A DNA stretch of 64,000 nt. Source: VAZQ01 sp963725065. GTDB lineage: Bacteria > Pseudomonadota > Alphaproteobacteria > Rhizobiales > Xanthobacteraceae. The notes below the pieces were generated by a model that was given only the letters and a program-made list of their open reading frames with translations, was not told the DNA's origin and searched no databases. Where the stretch lies: assembly GCA_963725065.1 (NCBI GenBank), contig CAVRXD010000002.1, positions 62,001 through 126,000 of the forward strand. Direction: 5' to 3'. Within the stretch, counting starts at the first letter, position 1. Every line of letters starts with the position of its first letter. Both the position numbers and the translations under genes were made by a program. Shown here piece by piece: positions 1 to 8,354 of this stretch.

Positions 1-165
1 CGCAGCGGCGGAATAGGACAGCGTCCAGCACGCGCCATCAAAGACTTTTTTCTTATGGAACCGGCGTGGTCGGGTGGACATGACATGAGGAGACGAGGAC
101 ACCCTCGGCGCGCGACATAACAACGTTCGGCTCAGCAGCGTTGCAAGAGCCGCGGAGGAAACGCC

Positions 166-1029
166 ATGAACGTCATGACCCGGACGCGGTTCGACGTGGT
201 TCCGCTGACGAAGCACATCGGAGCCGAAATTCGTGGGCTCGATCTGCGCGAAAAGCCCGATGACGAGACCATCCGCGCCATCTACCAGGCGTGGCTCGAC
301 CACCTCGTGATCGTCTTCCCGGGCCAGAGCCTGGCGCAGGAGGATTTCATCCGCGTGACCGGCTATTTCGGCGAGCTCGGCGAATTGCACCGGCCGGCGA
401 AATACTTTCCCAAGGGCTATTCCAGCCTCCTGCCAGGCATCATGCTGATCTCCAACATCCGCGAAAACGGCGAGCCCATCGGCGCGCTCCCCGATGGCGA
501 GATGATGTTCCATCACGACATGATCCACGCCGAAGTGCCCAGCAAGGGGACGCTGCTGTACTCCGTCGAAATTCCTTCGGCCGGCGGCAACACGCTGTTT
601 GCCAGTGGCTACGCCGCCTATGACACGCTCGATCCGGCCATCCGCAGCAGGCTCGAGGGCCGGAAGGCCATGCACCACTACAATTACGGGTCGACGCAGA
701 AGGGTGACGGCCGCGGCACTGCGGCCTTCGGTCAGTGCACGCATCCGGTGTTTCGCACCCAGGAGGACACCGGCAAGAAGGCGATCTACGTGAACCGGCT
801 GATGACGGTCGGCATCGTCGATATGCCGCCGGAGGAGAGCGAACCGTTGCTCAACGCCGTGTTCGACCACGCCGAGAAGCGCGAATTCGTCTACGAACAC
901 GTCTGGCGCGTGGGCGACCTCCTGCTGTGGGACAACCGCTGCTCGTCGCATGCGCGCACTGATTTCTCCTCGGCCGAACGCCGGCTGATGCTGCGCACCA
1001 CGGTCAAGGGTACGGTGCGGCCGTATTGA
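166..1029 (+). CDS. TauD/TfdA-family Fe(II)/2-oxoglutarate dioxygenase
   Basis: A 287-residue protein of the family that uses Fe(II) and 2-oxoglutarate to hydroxylate small acids such as taurine or aryloxyalkanoates. The first iron ligands are in FHHDMIH near residues 115-121 (His-x-Asp). The distal His is in WDNRCSSHARTDF near residue 262, followed by the 2-oxoglutarate-binding Arg in ERRLMLRTT. Length is normal for the family. The ATG follows GGAGGAAACGCC, a good ribosome site. The next gene, 73 bases on, encodes a Bug-type solute receptor, so the pair may serve uptake and first oxidation of one organic acid; that link is inference and the substrate cannot be read from sequence. Confidence 0.9.
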   Translation: MNVMTRTRFDVVPLTKHIGAEIRGLDLREKPDDETIRAIYQAWLDHLVIVFPGQSLAQEDFIRVTGYFGELGELHRPAKYFPKGYSSLLPGIMLISNIRENGEPIGALPDGEMMFHHDMIHAEVPSKGTLLYSVEIPSAGGNTLFASGYAAYDTLDPAIRSRLEGRKAMHHYNYGSTQKGDGRGTAAFGQCTHPVFRTQEDTGKKAIYVNRLMTVGIVDMPPEESEPLLNAVFDHAEKREFVYEHVWRVGDLLLWDNRCSSHARTDFSSAERRLMLRTTVKGTVRPY

Positions 1030-1102
1030 ACACGTTGCGCGCTTCGATCCGGATCACATGGGCGGCTCCCGGCGGGAAGCCGGAGCCCCGCGGAGGATGG
1101 GA

Positions 1103-2074
1103 ATGATCGCCTTGCTCGCACGAACGGCCTGCGTTCTCGCAATCGTCCTGACGGCGAATTTGCCGGCGGCGGCACAGGACTATCCCAAGAAGACGATCGA
1201 ACTCGTGGTGCCGTTCGTTGCCGGCGGCACCACCGACAACATTGCCCGCCTCATGGCCCAGCGCTTCTCAGATAGTTGGGGCCAGACCGTGGTGGTCAAC
1301 AATCGCGCGGGTGGTGGCAGCACGATCGGAACCAACGCCGTCGCCAAGGCGCCGCCCGACGGTCATACGTTGCTCGTCACCACGATCGGCTTTGCGATCA
1401 ATGCCGGCCTGCAGAAACTGCCCTATGATCCGATCGGGGATTTTACCCCGGTCACGGAGCTCGCCTCGCTTCCGCTCGTGCTGGTGGTGCATGCATCCCT
1501 GCCGGTGACGAACCTGCAGGAGTTCATCGCGCTGGCGAAGTCGAAGGCGGGCGGCTGGGACTACGCTTCCTCCGGCACCGGCACTTCGCCGCATCTCGCC
1601 GCCGAGATGTTCAAATCGATGGCAGGCATCGAACTGGTGCACGTGCCGTTCAAGGGCAACGCCGAGGCCATGAACTCGCTCATGGGCGGGCATGTGAAGA
1701 TCTATTTCGCGCTGGTGCCCGCGGTCCTGCAGCACATCAAAGCCGGCACGCTGCGGGCGATCGCCGTCACCACCGAGGAGCGCCTGCCCTATCTGCCCGA
1801 CGTGCCCACGATCGCCGAATTGGGCTTCCCCGGCTACGAGATCAGTTCCTGGCAGGGCGTATTCGCACCCGCCGGCACCCCGAAAGATGTTGTCGCCAAG
1901 ATCAACGGCGAGCTCGTTCGCATGCTCAACGTGCCGGAGGTCCGTCGGCGCATTTCGCAAGAGGGCGCCGATCCCGTCGGGAGTACGCCCGACGCATTCG
2001 CCAACCGGGTGAAGAACGAGATCACCAAATGGACCAAGGTGATCAAGACATCCGGCATCCAGCCCTCGAACTAG
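1103..2074 (+). CDS. Bug-family (tripartite tricarboxylate transporter type) periplasmic solute-binding protein
   Basis: A periplasmic receptor of the Bug/TctC family, which binds carboxylates. A signal peptide (MIALLARTACVLAIVL..., cleavage after AAAQ) is followed by the family start DYPKKTIELVVPFVAGGTTD and by APPDGHTLL, FKGNAEA and APAGTPKDVV. I chose ATG 1103 because GGAGG at 1092-1096 lies six bases before it; ATG 1097 and 1058 in the same frame are less well placed. No TctA or TctB membrane subunit lies nearby, so this is one of the many orphan Bug receptors of these bacteria. It ends four bases into the convergent MFS gene. Confidence 0.9.
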   Translation: MIALLARTACVLAIVLTANLPAAAQDYPKKTIELVVPFVAGGTTDNIARLMAQRFSDSWGQTVVVNNRAGGGSTIGTNAVAKAPPDGHTLLVTTIGFAINAGLQKLPYDPIGDFTPVTELASLPLVLVVHASLPVTNLQEFIALAKSKAGGWDYASSGTGTSPHLAAEMFKSMAGIELVHVPFKGNAEAMNSLMGGHVKIYFALVPAVLQHIKAGTLRAIAVTTEERLPYLPDVPTIAELGFPGYEISSWQGVFAPAGTPKDVVAKINGELVRMLNVPEVRRRISQEGADPVGSTPDAFANRVKNEITKWTKVIKTSGIQPSN

Positions 2075-3270
2075 CTCACGGCTGCGTTGCGCGGCGGACG
2101 GCAGGTCGCCCAGAGAATTCCGACCAGCACCACGTTCGCAATGGCGAATCCGGTCAACGTCGCCACGGTCGCCACGGCCCCGGAATATTCGATCACCAGC
2201 GCGCCGGCCGACGGCGCGAGCGCCTGCACGATCAGGCTCGGGAACGCCAGGCGTCCCATCAGGGTGGCGTAACGGTTGGGACCGAACAGCGCGAGCGGCA
2301 GTGTGCCGCGCGCGATCCACATGATCCCGTAGCCGGCCGCATAGATCACGATCGCGACGGCGAGGATCGGAAACGTCGCGAGCAGAAGGACGAGCCCTGC
2401 CGCCATCAGGCCGCACGATACGACCATGGTCCAGATCGGATGATAGCGTTCGCCGAAAATGCGCTCGACGAAGCGCGCGCCGACCTGGGCGGGGCCGAAC
2501 AGCGTGCCGAGCGTCACCGCCTCGGCGAACGTCACGCCCTTCGCCTGCAGGAAGATCAGGAGATGCACCACCACGATCGAGCCGATGCCGGCGGCAATCG
2601 TCAGCACCAGGGCGAGCAACCCAAATGTCAGGTATTCGTGCAGCGGCATACGCGTGGCCTGCGGCACTTGCGCTGCCGCGCTGGCCCCGGCGCCGCCCTT
2701 CGGCAACGCCGCTAAGCCCGGCATCACCGCCATCTGCAGCGGCAGCGAGACGGCGAGATGCAGAGCGGCATAGACGAAGCAGGCGCCGCGCCAGCCGACC
2801 GTCTCCGCCAGGAACGCGCTCAGCGGCCAACAGACAGTGCTGGCGAAGCCGCCGAACAGCGTGAGGTTGGTGATCGGTGTGCGCGCCTCCTTGCCGTAGA
2901 TCTTGCCGAGCGCGGCGAACACCGCATCGTAGAGGCCGGTGCCCATGCCGGCGCCGAGCACGACCCAGGCCGCGAGATACACCGGCAGCGTCGGAGCAAG
3001 GCCGATGCCGGCGAGCCCGGCCGCGTAAAGCAGCGAGCTCGCGGCGAGCACCGGCCTGCCACCTCTGCGCTCGATGATGGAGCCCACGCTCGGCGCAATG
3101 AGCCCGGCGACGAGCAGGCCGATGGACACGCCGCCGACGACCCAGCCCAGCGACCAGCCGGTATCCGAGACGATCGGTTCGGCCAGCACCGCGGGAAAAT
3201 AGAACGAGCTGCCCCAGGCCAGGATTTGAGCGATGCCGAGCGCGGTGACGACGACCGGCCGCGACCTCAT
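2071..3270 (-). CDS. Major facilitator superfamily transporter
   Basis: A 399-residue inner-membrane protein with about twelve hydrophobic helices, starting MRSRPVVVTALGIAQILAWG and having the MFS loop IIERRGGRPVL after helix 2. The start codon overlaps the stop of the upstream haloacid-dehalogenase-like gene as ATGA (3267-3270), which indicates translational coupling. It resembles MFS carriers of the oxalate/formate or monocarboxylate type, but the substrate is not evident. The reading frame runs open far upstream over the neighbouring gene; that extension is Arg-rich antisense-like sequence and not part of this protein. It could export or import the substrate or product of the dehalogenase-like enzyme. 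Confidence 0.88.
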   Translation of the reverse strand: MRSRPVVVTALGIAQILAWGSSFYFPAVLAEPIVSDTGWSLGWVVGGVSIGLLVAGLIAPSVGSIIERRGGRPVLAASSLLYAAGLAGIGLAPTLPVYLAAWVVLGAGMGTGLYDAVFAALGKIYGKEARTPITNLTLFGGFASTVCWPLSAFLAETVGWRGACFVYAALHLAVSLPLQMAVMPGLAALPKGGAGASAAAQVPQATRMPLHEYLTFGLLALVLTIAAGIGSIVVVHLLIFLQAKGVTFAEAVTLGTLFGPAQVGARFVERIFGERYHPIWTMVVSCGLMAAGLVLLLATFPILAVAIVIYAAGYGIMWIARGTLPLALFGPNRYATLMGRLAFPSLIVQALAPSAGALVIEYSGAVATVATLTGFAIANVVLVGILWATCRPPRNAAVS

Positions 3271-3968
3271 GCCTCGAGCCTGGCGGCCAGATCCTCCAGG
3301 CTGCTCGCCGCGACATCGACGGGCGCCTTCGGCGCGGCTTCGCCCGTGCCCGGCCCGTGCTCGTTGGGCCGCGCGACGTGCCCCGTGCGCAGCCCGCATT
3401 GGGCGGCCGCAAGGAGATCGTTGGTGTGGGCGGCGACCATCATGCACTCGCCGGGCGGCAGATCGAAGGCCGCGCAGGCGGTGAGGTAGACGCGCGGCTT
3501 GGGCTTGTAGTCGCCCGCGGTCTCCGCGCCCAGGATCGCGTCCCAGGGAAACGTGTTGCGCCGCGCGAGATCGACCATCAGCGAGATGTTGCCGTTGGAG
3601 ACCGGCGCGAGCAGGTGCCGTTTCCTGAGCTGCGCCAGGCCCGGCGCAACATCGGGCCAGCCATCGAGCCGGTGCCAGGCGAGGTTGAGATCGCGCGCGA
3701 CATCGTCCTCGAGATCCGAGATCTTGAAGCGCGGCAGGATGCGATCGAGATTGCGCCGGTGCAGCACGTCGAGTTTGCTGAACGGTACGCGGCCGGCGCG
3801 CACCTCTTCCATGCCGGGTTGGTATTCGGCGCGCCACGCGTCGGCGAAGGCGAGCCAGTCGAGCGCGTGCCCGCGAGGTTTGAGAATGCGCTCGGCCTCC
3901 CGCGCAACGCCGGCACGCCAGTCGACCAGCGTGCCGAACACGTCGAAGAACAGCGCCTTCACGGACAT
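3267..3968 (-). CDS. Haloacid dehalogenase, type II-like hydrolase
   Basis: A 233-residue HAD-superfamily hydrolase of the 2-haloacid dehalogenase (L-DEX) type. Motif I is FFDVFGTLVDW with nucleophile Asp9, motif II is the Ser/Asn in APVSNGN, motif III the Lys in AGDYKPKPRVY, and motif IV lies in MVAAHTNDLLAA. In classical L-2-haloacid dehalogenases the last motif reads AxHxxDL, which fits. These enzymes hydrolyse 2-haloalkanoates, but many relatives act on phosphate esters, so the substrate is uncertain. The gene is coupled by a four-base overlap to the following MFS gene. Confidence 0.9.
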   Translation of the reverse strand: MSVKALFFDVFGTLVDWRAGVAREAERILKPRGHALDWLAFADAWRAEYQPGMEEVRAGRVPFSKLDVLHRRNLDRILPRFKISDLEDDVARDLNLAWHRLDGWPDVAPGLAQLRKRHLLAPVSNGNISLMVDLARRNTFPWDAILGAETAGDYKPKPRVYLTACAAFDLPPGECMMVAAHTNDLLAAAQCGLRTGHVARPNEHGPGTGEAAPKAPVDVAASSLEDLAARLEA

Positions 3969-3992
3969 GGCGTGCTGCCCGCTAGCGAGTGC

Positions 3993-4760
3993 TCAAGATC
4001 CCGCCGGCTCCATGCCCTTGGATTTGAGCACGTCGACCGCGGCCGGACCCGAGAGTGTCTTCAGCAACGCCTTGGCCGCCTCGCTCTCCTTGCCGTTGGC
4101 GCCCAGGCCGGCGGCATAGACCGTGTAGTTCTGGATATCCGCGGGCAGCGGACCGACCAGCGTGATGCCCTTCACTGGAAGGATCTCGCTGATCTGATGA
4201 ATGCCGAGCTCCGCCTCGCCGCGAGCGATGTGCTCTGCGACCGCTCCGCCCGGGATCAGCTTCGCCTTCGGCTTGACCTCTGCGGCGACTCCGAGCTTGT
4301 CGAGCAGTCCGGCGACATAGATGCCGCTCGAGCCACCGGCGGCGGGATCGATATAGGCAACGGACTTGGCTGCGAGCAGCGCCCGCTTGAATGCGTCGAC
4401 CGAGCTGAGATCGGGTTTCGGCGCACCCTCCTTGACCACGACGCCGACGCCGACACGCCCGAGATTGGTCCGGCTGCCGGCGACGAACTTGCCCTTGGCG
4501 GAAAGGTCGTTGACCGCGGCCGGCGTGAGGACGGCGAGATCGAACGCTTCGCCGCCTTCGATCCGCTTCGTCAGCGCACCCACCGTGTCGTTTTCAAGGA
4601 TGACCTTGTGACCGGTCTGCTTTTCGAACTCCGGCACGAGCACCAGTAGAACCTGCTTGAAGGCACCGGCGGTGAGCACCTTGATTTCCGCCGCCGCAAC
4701 ACCGCGCGGCGCGCCCGCGGCCATGAGCACCATCGCAACGCCCACCAACGTCATTCTCAT
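3993..4760 (-). CDS. ModA-like periplasmic substrate-binding protein
   Basis: A 255-residue secreted binding protein with a signal peptide (MRMTLVGVAMVLMAAG..., cleavage after GVAAA) and the pattern of the molybdate-type family: EIKVLTAGAFKQVL at the mature N-terminus, AFDLAVLTPAAV, and GGSSGIYVAGLLDKLG. ATG 4760 is chosen because GGAGG lies five bases upstream; an earlier ATG at 4784 has no such site. No ModB or ModC permease or ATPase adjoins it. Orphan relatives in these bacteria are usually called substrate-binding domain-containing proteins, and molybdate binding is not assured. Confidence 0.85.
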   Translation of the reverse strand: MRMTLVGVAMVLMAAGAPRGVAAAEIKVLTAGAFKQVLLVLVPEFEKQTGHKVILENDTVGALTKRIEGGEAFDLAVLTPAAVNDLSAKGKFVAGSRTNLGRVGVGVVVKEGAPKPDLSSVDAFKRALLAAKSVAYIDPAAGGSSGIYVAGLLDKLGVAAEVKPKAKLIPGGAVAEHIARGEAELGIHQISEILPVKGITLVGPLPADIQNYTVYAAGLGANGKESEAAKALLKTLSGPAAVDVLKSKGMEPAGS

Positions 4761-5141
4761 TTGCTCCTCCATGACTACGAACATCCTACAGCAACTCCGG
4801 AGAGGACATCAGCGACGCTTTCCTTGATCGGTCTTGAACGCCGGCCTTGTCCGGCCGTTCCGATGCGGAGCGGTTGCGTAAGGTCGGACCCGGGCCGTCG
4901 CCGCCCTAATTCGGCCGCGCAATGGTGCGATGCAATAATTTGGGCTGTGCGTTTTCTCCGTTGGCGTTTACAGTTCCATATCAAGGGGTTGATTCCACCG
5001 CTTGGCGGCGAGGTCGACCCAGGGAATAGCGCTCGTCCCCAGGGCCGCGTGCAAACTTGCGGCTTGCAACCAAGCTGGAACGCAGGAGCCATCTGCTTGA
5101 ATTAATCGATCGCCGCGCCGGGACAACGAAAGGGATAACCC
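4761..5141. other. Intergenic region with no recognised gene
   Basis: About 380 bases lie between the divergent ModA-like gene and the small secreted-protein gene. I see no open frame with coding character and no strong hairpin. It presumably holds promoters for both genes. Confidence 0.5.
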
Positions 5142-5486
5142 ATGTTCCGAAGCCTCATCCGGCTTGCGCTGGCCTTCGTTACCTTCGCGCTCGTCATTCC
5201 CGATACGTCAGCCCATGACAGCTGGATTTCCCGCGGCGGCCATCGCAACGCCGCCGGTGAATGGTGCTGCGGCGATGGCGACTGTTTCGTCATCCCGAAA
5301 GAACGCATCATGATGACCGGCGAAGGCTATGTGATCATCCAGGGGCCGCTCGCCGGCGTCGGGCCACAACAATACGAAGCGGTTCCTTTCAGCGAAGCTC
5401 AGCCCTCGCCCGACGGAGAGTTCTGGCGCTGCAAACGTCCGGACGGCACGCGCCGCTGCTTCTTCGCGCCGCCGCCCGCAACCTGA
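5142..5486 (+). CDS. Small secreted Cys-rich hypothetical protein
   Basis: A 114-residue protein with a clear signal peptide (MFRSLIRLALAFVTFALVI..., cleavage after SA) and a mature part with HDSWISRGG, GEWCCGDGDCF and a C-terminal WRCKRPDGTRRCFF. Five Cys residues (CC, C, C, C) suggest disulfides or metal binding in the periplasm. Similar short secreted proteins are common in Bradyrhizobium relatives, with no known function. It is followed 83 bases later by ruvX, whose position does not hint at a role. Confidence 0.8.
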   Translation: MFRSLIRLALAFVTFALVIPDTSAHDSWISRGGHRNAAGEWCCGDGDCFVIPKERIMMTGEGYVIIQGPLAGVGPQQYEAVPFSEAQPSPDGEFWRCKRPDGTRRCFFAPPPAT

Positions 5487-5569
5487 GCGCCGGCCAAGCC
5501 AGGCGTGCTGCAGCGGGGGCGGCATCCGTCATGTTGGCGGGTGCCGCCGGAGCATGTTACCTATCGCCG

Positions 5570-6052
5570 ATGCCGGCATTGATCCTTCCCCTCGTCGAGG
5601 TGATGCCCTACCTGCCCATTCGTGGCGCCTTGATCGGACTCGATCTCGGCACCAAGACCATCGGCGTCGCCTCGAGCGACCCTGACCGGCGGCTCGCCAC
5701 GGGCGTCGAGACGATTGCACGCAAGAATTTCTCCGCTGATGCCGCGCGGCTTCTCGTGCTTGCGGCCGAACGTCAGGCCGCCGCCTTCGTGCTCGGCCTT
5801 CCCGTCAACATGGATGGGACCGAAGGTCCGCGCGCGCAATCGACGCGCGCATTCGCCCGCAACCTGGCGCGATTGACCCAGTTGCCGATCGCGCTGTGGG
5901 ACGAGCGCCTCTCCACCGCCGCGGTCGAACGCGAGTTGATTGCCGCGAATGTGACGCGCGCCCGGCGCGCCAAGGTCATCGATCAACATGCCGCCGTGTT
6001 CATTCTGCAGGGCGCGCTCGACCGGCTGGCCCGCGGCGTGATGGCGCACTGA
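5570..6052 (+). CDS. ruvX: YqgF/RuvX, Holliday-junction resolvase-like RNase H-fold protein
   Basis: A 160-residue YqgF-family protein, which in E. coli takes part in 16S rRNA 5' maturation and is related to Holliday-junction resolvases. The acidic residues of the RNase H fold are visible: GLDLGTKTIGVA, LGLPVNMDG, LWDERLST and the terminal VIDQHAAVFILQ. I chose ATG 5570 because the N-terminus MPALILPLVEVM resembles orthologues I remember from Bradyrhizobium; ATG 5603 is a shorter alternative. The frame is open well upstream over the preceding gene, but that part is not conserved. A 12-bp hairpin follows. Confidence 0.93.
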   Translation: MPALILPLVEVMPYLPIRGALIGLDLGTKTIGVASSDPDRRLATGVETIARKNFSADAARLLVLAAERQAAAFVLGLPVNMDGTEGPRAQSTRAFARNLARLTQLPIALWDERLSTAAVERELIAANVTRARRAKVIDQHAAVFILQGALDRLARGVMAH

Positions 6053-6084
6053 TCGCCGATCGCGCGCGGCCTCGCAAAGCGCAC

Positions 6085-6121
6085 AACCAACCGAACCCGG
6101 GCAAACCGAGTTCGGTTGGTT
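6085..6121. terminator. Inverted repeat between convergent genes, probable shared terminator
   Basis: Perfect 12-bp arms AACCAACCGAAC (6085-6096) and GTTCGGTTGGTT (6110-6121) with a 13-base loop lie between ruvX and the convergent gene at 6152. There is no long T tract, so the strength of termination is uncertain. Confidence 0.6.
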
Positions 6122-6151
6122 CAGATCTGCAAACTTAGTGCGTGCCGAGCG

Positions 6152-6448
6152 CTAGCAGCGGTTCTGCGCGCGCTGGGTGGGATAACAGACGGTGCCGTCG
6201 GGCCGCCAGCCGAGATCCCGGTACGAATACGCCATCCCGCTGGTGTCATACCCTGCCGGATAGTCCCAGGAACGGGCCACGTAGCCGGGGGAATATGCGT
6301 AGCCGTTATATCCGGCATAGCCCTGCGGGGCCGAGTAATAATAAGGGTTGGCATAGACGCCCTGCGCAGACGACGGCGCCATCGCCCCCACCACCAGCGC
6401 GCCGGCCAGCCCGCATCCAATCACCGCATGTCTCAAGATGTTCGCCAT
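6152..6448 (-). CDS. Small secreted Tyr/Gly-rich hypothetical protein
   Basis: A 98-residue protein with a signal peptide (MANILRHAVIGCGLAGALVV..., cleavage after SSAQ) and a Tyr/Pro/Gly-rich mature part (NPYYYSAPQGYAGYNGYAY). It ends with a Cys pair in TVCYPTQRAQNRC. ATG 6448 is preceded by AGGAGG at the right distance; upstream ATGs lack such a site. Low-complexity Tyr/Gly secreted proteins of this kind are common in rhizobial relatives. A cell-surface or periplasmic location is inferred and the function is unknown. Confidence 0.75.
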   Translation of the reverse strand: MANILRHAVIGCGLAGALVVGAMAPSSAQGVYANPYYYSAPQGYAGYNGYAYSPGYVARSWDYPAGYDTSGMAYSYRDLGWRPDGTVCYPTQRAQNRC

Positions 6449-6578
6449 TGCTGGCCTCCTTTGTTTCGATGCCGATAGCATGCTGAATAAACGTGTGTTC
6501 GCGCGACGCGGTTCCCGCGCCGGTGTTGCAGCGCGGAACTCGTGCTTCACAAGAACGTGTGCTGGGATGTCCAGCTGC

Positions 6579-8237
6579 TCAGGTCGGCGGCAAGGCGCGC
6601 TCGAGCAAAGCAGTTTCGCCGGCACCGAGATCGTCGGTTCCGTATATCGCGTCGTGATGGGCGCTCAGCCGCGTGCGGGCGAAGAGCTCGGCGACGTCCG
6701 GCGGCGCGCTGCTGCGCAATGCCGCTGCCGCCGCCAGCAGCGCGAGCCGGCCCACGCCGGCGCGCGCACGCGCTTCGGCATCCTGCGCGGAAAATGCGCG
6801 CTCGACAAAATCCGCGGCCTCGCGCGCACCGGGTAGATCGGCGGCCTCGGACGCGAGCGCGTCCAGAACGGCTCGCGCCGCATCGCGGTCGCGCGCGAGC
6901 GCGCGCAACACGTCGAGGCACATCACGTTGCCCGATCCTTCCCAGATCGCGTTGACCGGCGCTTCGCGATAGAGCCGGGGCAACAGGCTCTCCTCGACGT
7001 AACCATTGCCGCCGAGACACTCCATCGCCTCATAGATGAAACCCGGGGCGGTCTTGCACACCCAGTATTTCACCGCCGGCGTGAGCAGCCGAGCGCGTGC
7101 GGCCTCACGCGGATCTGCGACCGCGAGATCGAACGAGCGCGCAAGCCGCATCACCAGCGCGGTCGCAGCTTCCACATCCAGCGCCATGTCCGCCAGCACC
7201 GCCCGCATCATCGGCTGATCGCTCAGACGCTTTTGGAATACGCTGCGGTAGCGCGCATGATGCAGCGCCTGGGCGAGCGCCATGCGCATGATGCCGGCGG
7301 ATGCGATGGCGCAATCGAGCCGCGTGAGCTGCACCATGTTGATGATGGTGCGCACGCCCCTCCCCTCCTCGCCCACGCGCCAGGCAAAGGCGTCGGCGAA
7401 TTCGACCTCCGAGGAGGCGTTCGACCGGTTGCCGAGCTTGTCCTTGAGGCGCTGGAAATTCAGGCCGTTGACCGAGCCGTCCGGGCGGAAGCGCGGCATC
7501 AGGACACACGTGAGGCCGCCGGGCGCCTGCGCGAGCACCAGAAAAGCGTCGCACATCGGCGCCGACATGAACCATTTGTCGCCGTTGACCGCATAGCCCT
7601 CACCGATGGGCTGCGCACGCGTGCGATTGGCGCGCACGTCGGTGCCGCCCTGCTTTTCCGTCATGCCCATGCCGAGCGTGATGCCGGTCTTCTCCCACCA
7701 CGGACGGAAATGATCGTCGTAGCGCCGCGACACGATCTTCGGCATCAGCTTGGCGACGAGCGACGGCTCGACCGCCAGCGCCGCGACCGCGGCACGCGTC
7801 ATGGTGATGGGGCAGAGATGTCCGGTCTCCACCTGGGCCGCCATGTAGAAGCGCGCGCCGCGGGTGACCTGCGCCGGTGCGGACGCCGGTGTCGCGTCGT
7901 CGCGCCACGTCGATGCCTGCAGACCGGCGGCGACGCTCGCGGCCATCAGATCGTGATAGGCCGGATGAAACTCGATGAAATCACGGCGATAGCCCTTGGC
8001 GTCGAGTGTTTTCAGCTTCGGTGGGTTCTCGTTGGCCTGGCGCCCGAGCTCGAACATGTCGGCGCTGCCCCAATGCTTGCCGAAGGCGGAGAGCGCGGCG
8101 GCGTCGCCCTCGCCGCCGTTACCCGCAACGGCGCCGCGCAGTGGTTGGTCGCTCGCGTAGAGATCGACGTCCACATAGGGCGGCGACTGATTGAGTAGCT
8201 CGTCGGAACGCGGCTGAGCAGCCATGTCGGCAGCCAT
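6579..8237 (-). CDS. AidB-like acyl-CoA dehydrogenase
   Basis: A 552-residue flavoprotein of the acyl-CoA dehydrogenase superfamily, close in length and pattern to AidB/isovaleryl-CoA dehydrogenase-like proteins (about 540 residues). Visible landmarks are GMGMTEKQGGTDVRAN (substrate/FAD region), NGDKWFMSAPMCDAF, GGLTCVLMPRF, LDCAIASAGIMRMA and the C-terminal ECLGGNGYVEESLLPRLYRE followed by AIWEGSGNVMCLDVLR. E. coli AidB binds DNA and limits alkylation damage, but most relatives probably act in lipid or branched-chain acyl-CoA metabolism. ATG 8237 is chosen because GAGGAGG lies eight bases before it. It is divergent from the Bug receptor gene at 8355. Confidence 0.9.
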   Translation of the reverse strand: MAADMAAQPRSDELLNQSPPYVDVDLYASDQPLRGAVAGNGGEGDAAALSAFGKHWGSADMFELGRQANENPPKLKTLDAKGYRRDFIEFHPAYHDLMAASVAAGLQASTWRDDATPASAPAQVTRGARFYMAAQVETGHLCPITMTRAAVAALAVEPSLVAKLMPKIVSRRYDDHFRPWWEKTGITLGMGMTEKQGGTDVRANRTRAQPIGEGYAVNGDKWFMSAPMCDAFLVLAQAPGGLTCVLMPRFRPDGSVNGLNFQRLKDKLGNRSNASSEVEFADAFAWRVGEEGRGVRTIINMVQLTRLDCAIASAGIMRMALAQALHHARYRSVFQKRLSDQPMMRAVLADMALDVEAATALVMRLARSFDLAVADPREAARARLLTPAVKYWVCKTAPGFIYEAMECLGGNGYVEESLLPRLYREAPVNAIWEGSGNVMCLDVLRALARDRDAARAVLDALASEAADLPGAREAADFVERAFSAQDAEARARAGVGRLALLAAAAALRSSAPPDVAELFARTRLSAHHDAIYGTDDLGAGETALLERALPPT

Positions 8238-8354
8238 GGGACGCCTCCTCGCGACCACGGAATTCTAGCATAGGTCCCTGGCATCGGCGCTCGACCCGAC
8301 CCGCACGATCGAGCAGAATGATCGTCAACCCGCAAAGACAAGCAGGGGGAGGAC

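Noticed and set aside
1268..3412. Long open frame antisense to the Bug receptor gene and running through the MFS gene
   Set aside because: Arg/Ala/Gly-rich translation without motifs; it is a by-product of GC-rich codon use in real genes in other frames.
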